Source: Limosilactobacillus oris DSM 4864
GTDB lineage: Bacteria; Bacillota; Bacilli; Lactobacillales; Lactobacillaceae
DNA length: 64,000 nt
Direction of reading: 5' to 3'
Assembly: GCF_001434465.1 (NCBI RefSeq)
Contig: NZ_AZGE01000001.1
Coordinates: forward strand, 186,001 to 250,000
Shown in pieces: positions 1 through 7,808 of the stretch; within the stretch, counting starts at the first letter, position 1, and each line of letters begins with the position of its first letter. Position numbers and translations under genes: made by a program. The notes beneath the pieces were generated by a model, which had not been told where the DNA came from, ran no database searches, and saw only the letters and a program-made list of their open reading frames with translations.

Positions 1-73
1 TTCACCTTAACTGCACTCCACGGTGATTCAAAACTGCCACTAATCCGCTAATGGTTAACTGCTTCCCCTTCGT

Positions 74-126
74 CTAGTTTACGTTTTGCAAGAGATCACT
101 AAGATATTCGAAATTATGTAAACTAG
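74..126. promoter_or_regulatory. Inverted repeat upstream of thi promoter
   Basis: Perfect 9-base arms CTAGTTTAC (74-82) and GTAAACTAG (118-126) are separated by 35 bases. The right arm overlaps the probable -35 region of the thi promoter. It could be an operator or looping site. No regulator is recognisable from sequence alone. Confidence 0.4.
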
Positions 127-152
127 GCAAAGTACCCTGGTTAGTGTATAAT
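124..152 (+). promoter_or_regulatory. Probable promoter of the thi operon
   Basis: A consensus -10 TATAAT lies at 147-152. A weak -35 (TAGGCA, 124-129) sits 17 bases upstream. Transcription would start about 160, so the whole TPP aptamer would be in the leader. Confidence 0.6.
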
Positions 153-175
153 TAAGTCAATTAAATAATGTAATT

Positions 176-264
176 ACATTAGGGGTGTCCGTTTACCGGA
201 CTGAGATACGGCCAGAGCCGTGGACTCTAGAACCTGTCAAGTTGATACTTGCGAAGGAAAATGT
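176..264 (+). ncRNA. TPP riboswitch (THI element)
   Basis: The conserved THI-box blocks are present in order: GGGGTG near 182, the CTGAGA pyrimidine-sensing segment at 201-206, and AACCTGTCAAGTTGATACT with GCGAAGGAAA to about 260. ACATT (176-180) and AATGT (260-264) close helix P1. The aptamer sits just upstream of a terminator and of thiMDE, so thiamine pyrophosphate is expected to promote termination and switch off salvage genes. The family assignment is secure by sequence pattern; the mechanism is inferred from family knowledge and the adjacent terminator. Confidence 0.95.
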
Positions 265-279
265 GCGTTTAAACCACCA

Positions 280-313
280 GTGGTCAGGTTCAGTGTAACC
301 TGACCACTTTTTT
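280..313 (+). terminator. Riboswitch expression-platform terminator
   Basis: An 11-bp perfect stem (280-290 with 297-307) has a CAGTGT loop and is followed by six T residues, 16 bases before the thiM start. It lies directly behind the TPP aptamer, so it is the likely attenuator. Confidence 0.9.
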
Positions 314-329
314 GTTAGGAGGAACTTTA

Positions 330-1094
330 ATGGATAATCATCTAATTACGGCCGTTCGTCAGAACCACCCAATCACATTTACAGTTGCCAACACGGTTAC
401 CAGCGGGAAAGTTGCCGACGCCCTCAGCGCGATTGGCGCTTCCCCAATTATGTCGACAGCACCAGAAGAGGCTGCCGACCTGGTAGCAGCTGCCCACGCG
501 GTCACTCTGAATATCGGTACACCGACGGCCGAACTCTGCAAAGAGCTTACTGCCGTAGCGGCCGCGGCTAACCGCCTCCACAAGCCCCTGGTCCTTGACC
601 CCGTCGCCTGCGGGGCTACCGCCTTTCGTCAACAAATCAACCACGACCTGCTAACCAGTCACCAGTTCACGGTTATCCGGGGAAATGCGGGCGAAATTGC
701 CAGCCTGGCCGGAGTTGACTGGGACGGTCACGGAATTGACGCGGGCTCCGGTGATGGCGACCTGGTCACCCTCGCCGAACGGTGTGCCAGCCGTTACCAG
801 ACCACGGTAGTCCTTTCCGGACCGGTCGATGTTATCACTAACGGCCAGGCAACGCGGCACAATGACCGCGGAACCGAGCGGCTCGCCACCAACGTTGGTT
901 CTGGCGATATCCTTTCCAGCATCATCGCCGCCCTGCTCGGCCAGGGAGCAGATCCCGTGACCGCCGGCTGGCTCGGTTGCCGGCTCGTAACAACTGCTGG
1001 AAAGAACGCCACCAAGGGCACTAACGGGCTTGGCAGCTGGCAAGAACACTTCCTTGATGAACTGACGATGATTACCGACGAAGATTTAGCATAG
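330..1094 (+). CDS. thiM: Hydroxyethylthiazole kinase
   Basis: ThiM phosphorylates 4-methyl-5-(2-hydroxyethyl)thiazole for thiamine salvage in the cytoplasm. The 254-residue protein has the family length and the blocks VLDPVACGAT (about 90-100), VIRGNAGEIASL (about 115-127) and NVGSGDILSS (about 190-200). In the last block an Asp follows SG, where Bacillus-type enzymes have Cys; Asp is the usual catalytic base of the ribokinase superfamily. The ATG at 330 is chosen because AGGAGG (317-322) is 7 bases upstream; an in-frame TTG at 312 overlaps that site. It is the first gene of thiM-thiD-thiE behind the TPP riboswitch. Confidence 0.93.
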   Translation: MDNHLITAVRQNHPITFTVANTVTSGKVADALSAIGASPIMSTAPEEAADLVAAAHAVTLNIGTPTAELCKELTAVAAAANRLHKPLVLDPVACGATAFRQQINHDLLTSHQFTVIRGNAGEIASLAGVDWDGHGIDAGSGDGDLVTLAERCASRYQTTVVLSGPVDVITNGQATRHNDRGTERLATNVGSGDILSSIIAALLGQGADPVTAGWLGCRLVTTAGKNATKGTNGLGSWQEHFLDELTMITDEDLA

Positions 1095-1108
1095 AAAGGA
1101 TGAGCAAG

Positions 1109-1930
1109 ATGACTAATAATTTCCCCCAAGCACTGACCATTGCTGGAACCGATAGTGGTGGCGGGGCCGGGATTGCCGCTGACTTTAAGACCATGCAGGA
1201 GCGGGGAGTCTTCGCAACGATGGTGGTGGTGGCGGTGACCGCCCAAAACACCCTGGGAGTCCAGGACGCCCTGCCAATGCCGCCTAAGCTGATTGACGAG
1301 CAGTGTGCTTCACTGGCAGCCGACCTAAAAATCAGGGCTTGTAAGACCGGGATGCTGGCCGATCCAACCAGGGTCACGGCGGTGGTCAAGAACTTGCAAA
1401 AGTATGACTTTGGCCCCGTTACGGTTGATCCCGTAATGATTGCCAAGGGCGGCGCCAAGCTACTTAGCGATGACGCCATCGCCACCGTCCGTGACCAGCT
1501 CCTCCCCCTCGCCAGTCTCGTCACCCCCAACCTGCCTGAGGCCGAAGAACTGGCGGGAATGAAAATTCAAACGGAAGCTGACATGATTACGGTGGGAAAA
1601 CTCCTCCAGGGAATGGGTGTCAAGAACGTCCTCGTCAAAGGGGGCCACTTTGCCAGCGCGGATGAAGCCAACGACTTTGTCCTGCTTGAAAACGGCCATA
1701 ACTTTTGGCTGACCGCCAAGCGAATACCAACCCATAATACCCACGGCACCGGTGATACCATCTCTGCTTGCATTACTGCGGAGCTTGCCAAGGGAAAGTC
1801 AATGGAAGAGGCAATTCGAATTGGAAAAGTCTATGTGGAGGCCACAATCAAAGACGGGATCAATGTCGGCCATGGGCACGGCCCCCTCAACCACTGGGCC
1901 CAGATTGGCGGTGACCAGGATGAAATTTGA
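1109..1930 (+). CDS. thiD: Hydroxymethylpyrimidine/phosphomethylpyrimidine kinase
   Basis: ThiD phosphorylates HMP and then HMP-P to give HMP-PP for coupling with the thiazole. The 273-residue ribokinase-fold protein shows the N-terminal GTDSGGGAGIAADFKT block, DPVMIAKGG in the middle and THGTGDTISA near the C terminus with the catalytic GTGD. The ATG at 1109 fits the AAAGGA site at 1095-1100; the in-frame ATG at 1100 would overlap that site. It follows thiM by 14 bases and overlaps thiE, so the three are co-transcribed. No thiC or thiG is present, so the operon supports salvage rather than de novo synthesis. Confidence 0.93.
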   Translation: MTNNFPQALTIAGTDSGGGAGIAADFKTMQERGVFATMVVVAVTAQNTLGVQDALPMPPKLIDEQCASLAADLKIRACKTGMLADPTRVTAVVKNLQKYDFGPVTVDPVMIAKGGAKLLSDDAIATVRDQLLPLASLVTPNLPEAEELAGMKIQTEADMITVGKLLQGMGVKNVLVKGGHFASADEANDFVLLENGHNFWLTAKRIPTHNTHGTGDTISACITAELAKGKSMEEAIRIGKVYVEATIKDGINVGHGHGPLNHWAQIGGDQDEI

Positions 1931-2573
1931 GCCAACCATGCTCCGGGCCTACCTGGTCGGCGGTAGCCAGGATACCCACCACGCCCCGGCAGAACTATTG
2001 ACCAAGACGGAAGAAGCACTCCAGGCCGGGATAACAGCCTTCCAGTACCGGGAAAAGGGCTCTTCTAACCTTTCGGCCGACCAGCGGTTAAAGCTGGCTC
2101 AGCAACTCCGGGAACTAACCCGGCACTACCGGGTCCCCTTCTTCATCGATGACGACGAGGAACTGGCATTAGCGGTCGGCGCTGACGGGGTCCACGTCGG
2201 CCAAAAGGACCAGCGGATTGAGCAGGTTATCCAGCGGGCCCAAGGGAAATTGATGATTGGTTACTCCTGCAATCGGCCAGCGCAAATCGAAAAAGCCAAC
2301 CAGCTGGCAGCCGTCGACTATATCGGTTCTGGCCCAGTCTTCCCCACCCAGTCAAAGGCAGACGCGGATCCGGCACTGGGCCTGAGCCGGCTGGCACTGC
2401 TCAACCGCCTCAGCGAGCAGCCGGTCGTTGCCATTGGCGGCATTACCGCTGACAACATTGCGGCAACCCTTGCCACCGGCGTTGCGGGCGCCGCGGTGAT
2501 TTCTATGGTTTTCCAGAGTGACGACATTTCTCAGACCGTCCATCAGATGTTGACGGCTAGTTCTCAATCGTAA
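1920..2573 (+). CDS. thiE: Thiamine-phosphate synthase
   Basis: ThiE couples HMP-PP with thiazole phosphate to form thiamine phosphate. The 217-residue TIM-barrel protein shows QYREKGS near residue 42, FIDDDEELA, DGVHVGQKD, the phosphate-binding IGSGPVFPTQSK segment and a C-terminal AIGGI block. The ATG at 1920 overlaps the thiD stop by 11 bases, which suggests translational coupling; an in-frame ATG at 1938 is a weaker alternative. The open frame extends upstream to 1752, but that part lies inside thiD. A strong hairpin terminator follows. Confidence 0.93.
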   Translation: MKFEPTMLRAYLVGGSQDTHHAPAELLTKTEEALQAGITAFQYREKGSSNLSADQRLKLAQQLRELTRHYRVPFFIDDDEELALAVGADGVHVGQKDQRIEQVIQRAQGKLMIGYSCNRPAQIEKANQLAAVDYIGSGPVFPTQSKADADPALGLSRLALLNRLSEQPVVAIGGITADNIAATLATGVAGAAVISMVFQSDDISQTVHQMLTASSQS

Positions 2574-2602
2574 CTGTCATTATGTCAACTAAGCCCAGAG
2601 GA

Positions 2603-2636
2603 AAAGGGCCGGTTCCGTTTATGGAACCGGCCCTTT
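2603..2636. terminator. Bidirectional terminator, thiE / adhesin
   Basis: A 14-bp GC-rich perfect stem (2603-2616 with 2623-2636) has a six-base loop. It sits between convergent thiE and the adhesin gene. The minus-strand tail (CCTTTTCC) and plus-strand tail (TTTAGCTT) are only moderately T-rich. Confidence 0.75.
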
Positions 2637-2698
2637 AGCTTCCTGCCCACTCACGTAATTGGGGGGGGGAGAAGAGTGAGCAGTGAATTTAGGCTAAA

Positions 2699-5600
2699 TT
2701 AGTTATCTTCCTTTTTCTTGAGGCCAAACATGCCGAGGGTAATCCCCATCAGGCCCAGGCCGACTAAGGCACTGGAATTTTCGTCCCCAGTTTGTGGCAA
2801 CTGCTGGTCATTAGCCTGGTGTTGACCAGCGGCGTTATCGTTCGCCTGGCTACCGTCGTTTTCCAGACGCGTCCCATTATAGTAACCGCCGTTAGCCTGG
2901 CCGTTACCACCACGATTATTAAGCGTTGGAATCTTTTCAATTTCAACTTTGACGACCACCGGCTGACCATCGCCATTAAAGGTGATTTCAGTTAGGATAG
3001 TCTGACCCGGCACGAGTTCGTAACCCGCTGGAATCTGCGGCGTAAACGGAATCGTCTGATCGGTAACCCCCTGGATCGGTGTTTCGGCAATCGGGTTACC
3101 ATTCGGGTCAACGTAGATAATCTTGCCACTCTGTGGGTTTGCCGTGTAGGTCACTTCTACTAGGCGGTCTGGCGTGCCTGCGGTAACGTTACTATCACCC
3201 TTGACCTTGACGGAGCCGTCAGGATCAACAGCCAAGTCAGTGTCAACGGACTCATCGCCGGTTTGAGCCTTGAAGAGCCGCAGTTCATCACTAGCAGCGT
3301 GGCTTCGGTGGGAGTGAGCCGTATAGCCCTGGATGGTCGGCACAACCACGTCAGCAAAGGACTGGGACTGTGGAGCGTCTGCGTCAGCGCTAGCTTCAGC
3401 CGCGGCCGGCTTCCAGTCACTGTAAGTAACATCCCCGGTAACCTCATCAATATCCGCCTGGCGAACGTAATCGACTTCTTGAGCCTTCGTCGTCACCTCG
3501 CCGGTCCGCGGATCAGTAATCCGTACTGTGAAGTGGACATTCTTAGCCAGTTCTTCTAGTTGCGGATAATCTCTGTCCTTGTCACCCGGTAGCGGTCCAG
3601 TTGGCTGATCATCCCCAGGTTTGACGATGTCATGCTTGTGCTGGACGGTAATAATAGTGTCCGGTGTGTGGTCACCAATAAACTTGATCTCACTTGGAGC
3701 TGGCTTTTCGCCTGTCACAACTTCCCAACCAGCTGGAACGGTGGAGTTCGTCTTGACAGTCTGGTCAGTCTTCCCGTTGACAGTATCCGTCTTGATGGTG
3801 TTACCATCCTTGTCCCGGTAAATGATGTTAGTCTGCTGGTCGTTTGCTGTGTAAGTGATCGTGACGGTGGTGTCGTTGGTCTGGCCAGTAACCGCTTGAC
3901 TGGCAACTTTGCTTTCACTTGGCGTGTAGCCCGCAACGGCAGGAACGACAAATTCATCCCATTCTCCGGTCGTCCAATCACCATAAGTGACCTGGCCAGT
4001 AACCTCGTCGACCGTTGCCTGCCGGGTCAGGTAGACAGTTTGCGTTGTGGTTGTCTTGCCGGTATGAGGGTCAAGTACCTCAATGGTCCGGGTGATGGTT
4101 TTGTTCAAACTGTCAGAATCGACACCAGTTGGGTAGCCCTGACTAGGGTTGTCAGGTAATTTGTCCTGTGGCGTCTTCGGTTGGTCAGGGTTAACAACGA
4201 CTTTGCCATGCTTGATGTGAACATAGGCCGTGGCAATCCCCTGGTCAGTAATCGTCATCTTCTTCGGCAGGTTCTGTCCATCTTCCTTAACCCAGCCAGC
4301 CGGGACATTGTCAGTATCAATGTCGATAGTTTGGTCCATGTGACCTGCCAAAGCCGTTGCCGATTGCTCGTGGCCCTGGTCGTCAATGTAGGAAACCTTG
4401 CCGGCGTAGTTATTTGGCGTGTAGGTGATTGTGATGGTAGAGTCACTATCACCCGGCTTAACGGTCAACGAATCAACACCTGATTGGCTCGGCGTATAAC
4501 CTGGAACGACCGGAATATCAACCTTACTAAAGGTATGATTACCATCTTCAGACCACGGTTGATACTTAACCTCGCCGGTAACAGCATCTACGGTTACGTC
4601 CCGAGTAAAGGCAACAGTTTGCTTAATAGTTGACGTGCCCTTATATGGTTCCGTAACCCTGACTGTCCGGGTAACGGTACTGTTTAAGTCGTTTTGTTTT
4701 ACACCACTAGGAAAATGCTTATCCTTAGTCCCTGGAATAAGCGCTCCAGGCTGCTTTGGTTGGTCATGGTCAACATGAACAGTGACATGTTCGACACTTA
4801 TGATAGTATCAGGTGTCTTATCACCCGTAAAAGTAACTTTGCTGGGGATTGTCTGCCCAGGAATTAGTTTCCAACCATCGGGAACAGAGGAATCCGTATT
4901 AACCGTCTCATCGGTTTTACCGTTGACCATATCTTTTTTAATAATATTGCCATCTTTGTCTTCATAGACAATGTTAGTCGCTTGATTATCGGCGGCATAG
5001 TTAACCACAATATCAGCATTTGGGTTATCTGCAGTCACACTTTGACCAGCTAAAATATTATTCTTAACCTGGTCATCTGCCCGTTTTCCATTAACAATAA
5101 CCGAATCAACGTGATAGCCCGGAATAATCGTTAACGTGAAATCTTCAAAACGATGTTCGCTACCCCAACCATTGGCGCTTTTTGTGAATTGATACGACTG
5201 ATCAGCCGGGGTAGTGGTAGTTTTCCCATTTGGCATATTAACTGTTACATGCTGACTACCATTAACATGCAACTCAACATCATGGTAGGCAACTTTAGCA
5301 TTGGAGTTCTTTTTTACGGGTGGCACTGGGTCATCGTAAGTTGGAATCACTGTTTGCACGATTGCCCACATACTTCCATTATTCCACTCATCTGGTGTCA
5401 ACTTATTCAAACTGGCTGCAACATCCGGGCTTACCTGAGTATAAAACCGCAAAGTTACATGGTTTCCAGAAACGTTAAAAAGTCCTGAACCATACGTCCG
5501 TTTTCCATGTGGGTCATCGGTAACTGATTGATCCCAGTCACCGTCATTAAAATGGTTAGAGTATTCATTATTGCCATCAACAGCTACAGACGAACCCAAC

Positions 5601-6685
5601 AATTGTTCAGCTTTACCATCAGAAAGCAACTCAACACTTTCAATGTTGACACCCGTTTGACTTTCTTTATCATTCCCATGGTTATTTAGCGATGCGGGAA
5701 CAATATATGAATCTTTTAAGTTTAACGTAATTAATTGTCCGTTCTCATCATAAAAACGATAAGTAACATCAATTGACGTTCCGGCAAACTCTAACCCCTT
5801 AGTCAAATTATCATAAATAACGACACAATGTTTGCCGAAATGGCTATCCGTCAGACCGTCACGTTCTAGATTGGAAAACGAGACTACAACTTTACTAATC
5901 TTTCTCCCTTCGTAGTATGAATTTTGGAGATTGGTAAATGTAAATTCTCCCAGTTCCCTTTCAACCGCTGTACTATTACCATCCTTAAACACAATTTCAT
6001 GATAATTTCCCTGACTTGGAAACGTCGGGTGCTTGTAATTAATGTCATTTCCGGTTTCAATCATCAAACGATTATCCGTCACGGTTCCGTTTACTACAAC
6101 GTTAGGCTCATCACCAAAAATTAAATTCTGTTGAATGTCGTTTCCTGTTAAAGCCCCATCTTTTACAGGATAGCCTTTATCTTTAAGAGCCTGTTTATAT
6201 GCTTCCAAGGCCTTATTGTACTCATCCTGACTTTGTGTATTGGCCTTTTGCTGCTCGTCAAATGCCTTCTTTACTTGTTCGTTTTGACCCTGATAGTCTA
6301 AGGCTGCTTGATTCTCGGCATCATTTGCGTTGGTACCATTAATCACCTTAGTCCCTGACTTTGTAACATTCACACCTGCTTCTTGGGCTAACTTAAGAGT
6401 GTCAGATAGGTGTTGTTTTGCGTTTTCATCCGTACTCTGTGCAGTTTCTGGATTTGCTTTCTCCCCGGTATTTGCCGTAGTGGTCGTTCCCTGGGCGGCC
6501 ACCTGGCTGGCACTATTCGTCGCCGGCGTGGCGGTATCGGCATGGACGGTTGTCATGTTTATCCCCATAAATAACAAGCCGAGCAATACTGACGATACGC
6601 CAACCGTTAACTTCCGAATACCAAAGTGCGGCACCTGCTCCATTCCCTGTTGGAGCTTGTACCACTGATTATTTCTAGAAACCAT
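2699..6685 (-). CDS. LPXTG-anchored Mub-repeat adhesin with GbpC/Spa-like N-terminal region
   Basis: A 1328-residue cell-wall surface protein. Residues 1-49 are a YSIRK-type signal peptide (FGIRKLTVGVSSVLLG at 21-36, likely cleavage after VHA). Next come a charged helical stretch (about 110-160) and a region (about 170-430) resembling the GbpC / antigen I/II variable domain. Three Mub/MucBP units of about 190 residues start near 563, 755 and 948, with a final half unit near 1182. The C terminus has LPQTG (1296-1300), a hydrophobic segment and KKKEDN for sortase anchoring. A role in mucus or host-surface binding is family knowledge; the N-terminal assignment is by pattern. GGGAAG about 7 bases before the ATG at 6685 and a promoter at 6723-6751 exclude the longer reading from 6760. 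No sortase gene is nearby. The 5' half is clearly more AT-rich than the 3' half. Confidence 0.9.
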   Translation of the reverse strand: MVSRNNQWYKLQQGMEQVPHFGIRKLTVGVSSVLLGLLFMGINMTTVHADTATPATNSASQVAAQGTTTTANTGEKANPETAQSTDENAKQHLSDTLKLAQEAGVNVTKSGTKVINGTNANDAENQAALDYQGQNEQVKKAFDEQQKANTQSQDEYNKALEAYKQALKDKGYPVKDGALTGNDIQQNLIFGDEPNVVVNGTVTDNRLMIETGNDINYKHPTFPSQGNYHEIVFKDGNSTAVERELGEFTFTNLQNSYYEGRKISKVVVSFSNLERDGLTDSHFGKHCVVIYDNLTKGLEFAGTSIDVTYRFYDENGQLITLNLKDSYIVPASLNNHGNDKESQTGVNIESVELLSDGKAEQLLGSSVAVDGNNEYSNHFNDGDWDQSVTDDPHGKRTYGSGLFNVSGNHVTLRFYTQVSPDVAASLNKLTPDEWNNGSMWAIVQTVIPTYDDPVPPVKKNSNAKVAYHDVELHVNGSQHVTVNMPNGKTTTTPADQSYQFTKSANGWGSEHRFEDFTLTIIPGYHVDSVIVNGKRADDQVKNNILAGQSVTADNPNADIVVNYAADNQATNIVYEDKDGNIIKKDMVNGKTDETVNTDSSVPDGWKLIPGQTIPSKVTFTGDKTPDTIISVEHVTVHVDHDQPKQPGALIPGTKDKHFPSGVKQNDLNSTVTRTVRVTEPYKGTSTIKQTVAFTRDVTVDAVTGEVKYQPWSEDGNHTFSKVDIPVVPGYTPSQSGVDSLTVKPGDSDSTITITYTPNNYAGKVSYIDDQGHEQSATALAGHMDQTIDIDTDNVPAGWVKEDGQNLPKKMTITDQGIATAYVHIKHGKVVVNPDQPKTPQDKLPDNPSQGYPTGVDSDSLNKTITRTIEVLDPHTGKTTTTQTVYLTRQATVDEVTGQVTYGDWTTGEWDEFVVPAVAGYTPSESKVASQAVTGQTNDTTVTITYTANDQQTNIIYRDKDGNTIKTDTVNGKTDQTVKTNSTVPAGWEVVTGEKPAPSEIKFIGDHTPDTIITVQHKHDIVKPGDDQPTGPLPGDKDRDYPQLEELAKNVHFTVRITDPRTGEVTTKAQEVDYVRQADIDEVTGDVTYSDWKPAAAEASADADAPQSQSFADVVVPTIQGYTAHSHRSHAASDELRLFKAQTGDESVDTDLAVDPDGSVKVKGDSNVTAGTPDRLVEVTYTANPQSGKIIYVDPNGNPIAETPIQGVTDQTIPFTPQIPAGYELVPGQTILTEITFNGDGQPVVVKVEIEKIPTLNNRGGNGQANGGYYNGTRLENDGSQANDNAAGQHQANDQQLPQTGDENSSALVGLGLMGITLGMFGLKKKEDN

Positions 6686-6722
6686 TTCTAATCTTCCCTT
6701 CAAAAATTGTGAAACGTCAATA

Positions 6723-6751
6723 ATTATATGGATTGACCATTTCCTAGTCAA
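6723..6751 (-). promoter_or_regulatory. Promoter of the adhesin gene
   Basis: On the minus strand, -35 TTGACT (6746-6751) and a consensus -10 TATAAT (6723-6728) are 17 bases apart, giving a leader of about 30 bases. TTTGACT is repeated just upstream, so a tandem -35 or activator half-site is possible. Confidence 0.75.
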
Positions 6752-6921
6752 ATCAGTCAAATGCGTCTAGTTTCAGGGAACGTTCTGGACTTATCAGGTG
6801 AATGGGTTTACTCTCACCCAGATATTTTGACAATCGTGTTTATTTTATATTTTTCGTTATAATTTAACCGAACAAATATGGAAAATTTTTTCGTCCTTAT
6901 CGAATCATTAGTAAAAAGCCC

Positions 6922-6965
6922 AAAACGGCTGTTCTCCCCGTCATTACGGGAAAAACAGCCGTTTC
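6922..6965 (-). terminator. Terminator of the 223-residue orphan gene
   Basis: Stem AAACGGCTGTT (6923-6933) pairs with its complement up to 6964. The inner CCCG/CGGG pairs extend it around TCATTA. It lies 15 bases after the stop of the minus-strand gene ending at 6980. Confidence 0.75.
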
Positions 6966-6979
6966 CATTCAATCAATAT

Positions 6980-7651
6980 TTACTTTTTCAGTGGAAATGC
7001 TAGTTTGGTCACAATCCGGGCTGCAGTCGTTACATTTGGCCACCGACCTTGCTCACCCGTCACGATAATTGTCGCATTGAGCAATACGCACAATTCCGCA
7101 ACCGACATCGTTGCCAAATAATCTGCAACTACCGCGCCATCTGGGCCCGCGCCTGACCAGCGGTAAAAATACCTATCAAGGTCATCACGGAACCGTTCAA
7201 TTGACTCCATTAGCCTGATTCGTTCCGTCGCGGTCCGGCCTTGCTTGCGAAAATACTTACGGTTAAAGAGCGCCCGCACCTCCGGAAAAGATTTGATTAT
7301 GTCCATTTCCAAAGCGTGGTAAAGGCGCAGGAGGAGCACAACCACCTCTTCTCGCTCCCGACTGTCCGTAACTTGTTGCAAATCCGGACTAGTCGCTAGG
7401 CTACTGGTTGTTTCCAAAATGCTTAATAGCAACCGCTTCTCTGCCAGGAGCGGGTTAATGTTCAACGAATTACGCAGTTCCTGATCAGCGACAACTTCAA
7501 CCGTACACAGAACCTGTCCGTTAAAGACGTAGTTGATTGTCTGTTCATGCATCTTGATTTGCAGGCGATTGACCTGGCCAGCGGGAACGTGGCGTCTATT
7601 CCACGTGTTAAAGAACTCCGCCAACCGAGCCAGCAGTTCTCTATATTCCAT
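6980..7651 (-). CDS. Hypothetical 223-residue protein
   Basis: I do not recognise this protein. It has no signal peptide or membrane segment and is mostly predicted alpha-helical, with many charged residues. The C-terminal third has hydrophobic helices around SVAELCVLLNATIIVTG. A monocistronic unit is likely: it has its own promoter (TATAAT at 7692-7697), GGGGG before the ATG, and a terminator after the stop. Codon use looks like that of neighbouring chromosomal genes, so recent transfer is not obvious. It is a cytosolic protein of unknown role. Confidence 0.75.
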   Translation of the reverse strand: MEYRELLARLAEFFNTWNRRHVPAGQVNRLQIKMHEQTINYVFNGQVLCTVEVVADQELRNSLNINPLLAEKRLLLSILETTSSLATSPDLQQVTDSREREEVVVLLLRLYHALEMDIIKSFPEVRALFNRKYFRKQGRTATERIRLMESIERFRDDLDRYFYRWSGAGPDGAVVADYLATMSVAELCVLLNATIIVTGEQGRWPNVTTAARIVTKLAFPLKK

Positions 7652-7691
7652 TATGGAACCCCCGTTAATGTGACACCCGTGTCTCTTCTTT

Positions 7692-7721
7692 TATTATACC
7701 TTGTTGCTGCTTACTTAGACA
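7692..7721 (-). promoter_or_regulatory. Promoter of the 223-residue orphan gene
   Basis: The minus strand carries a perfect -10 TATAAT at 7692-7697. TTGTCT lies 18 bases upstream (about 7716-7721) as -35. The leader is about 35 bases. Confidence 0.6.
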
Positions 7722-7754
7722 AAAAAAGAGACTCGGGCTCGCACCCGCGTCTCT
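7721..7754 (-). terminator. Terminator after the CLC gene
   Basis: On the minus strand AGAGAC pairs with GTCTCT (7749-7754 with 7727-7732), with an inner CGGG/CCCG stem and seven T residues. It lies about 55 bases after the CLC stop. The sequence ahead of it resembles D- and T-arms of a tRNA; see the findings. Confidence 0.85.
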
Positions 7755-7808
7755 TCCGGTAGGCAATCACTCTACCACTATTTATGGTAGCAATAATTAT
7801 GTGTTTTC

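Noticed and set aside
2700-5000. Regularly spaced similar DNA in the adhesin, possible CRISPR-like array
   Set aside because: The repeats are diverged in-frame protein units of about 570 bases (Mub domains), not short direct repeats with spacers.
6686-6760. 25-residue N-terminal extension of the adhesin
   Set aside because: A consensus promoter lies inside this stretch and a good RBS precedes the ATG at 6685.
7720-7800. A functional tRNA gene
   Set aside because: D- and T-arm-like segments exist but no acceptor stem or anticodon stem closes, and the 3' end is a terminator.
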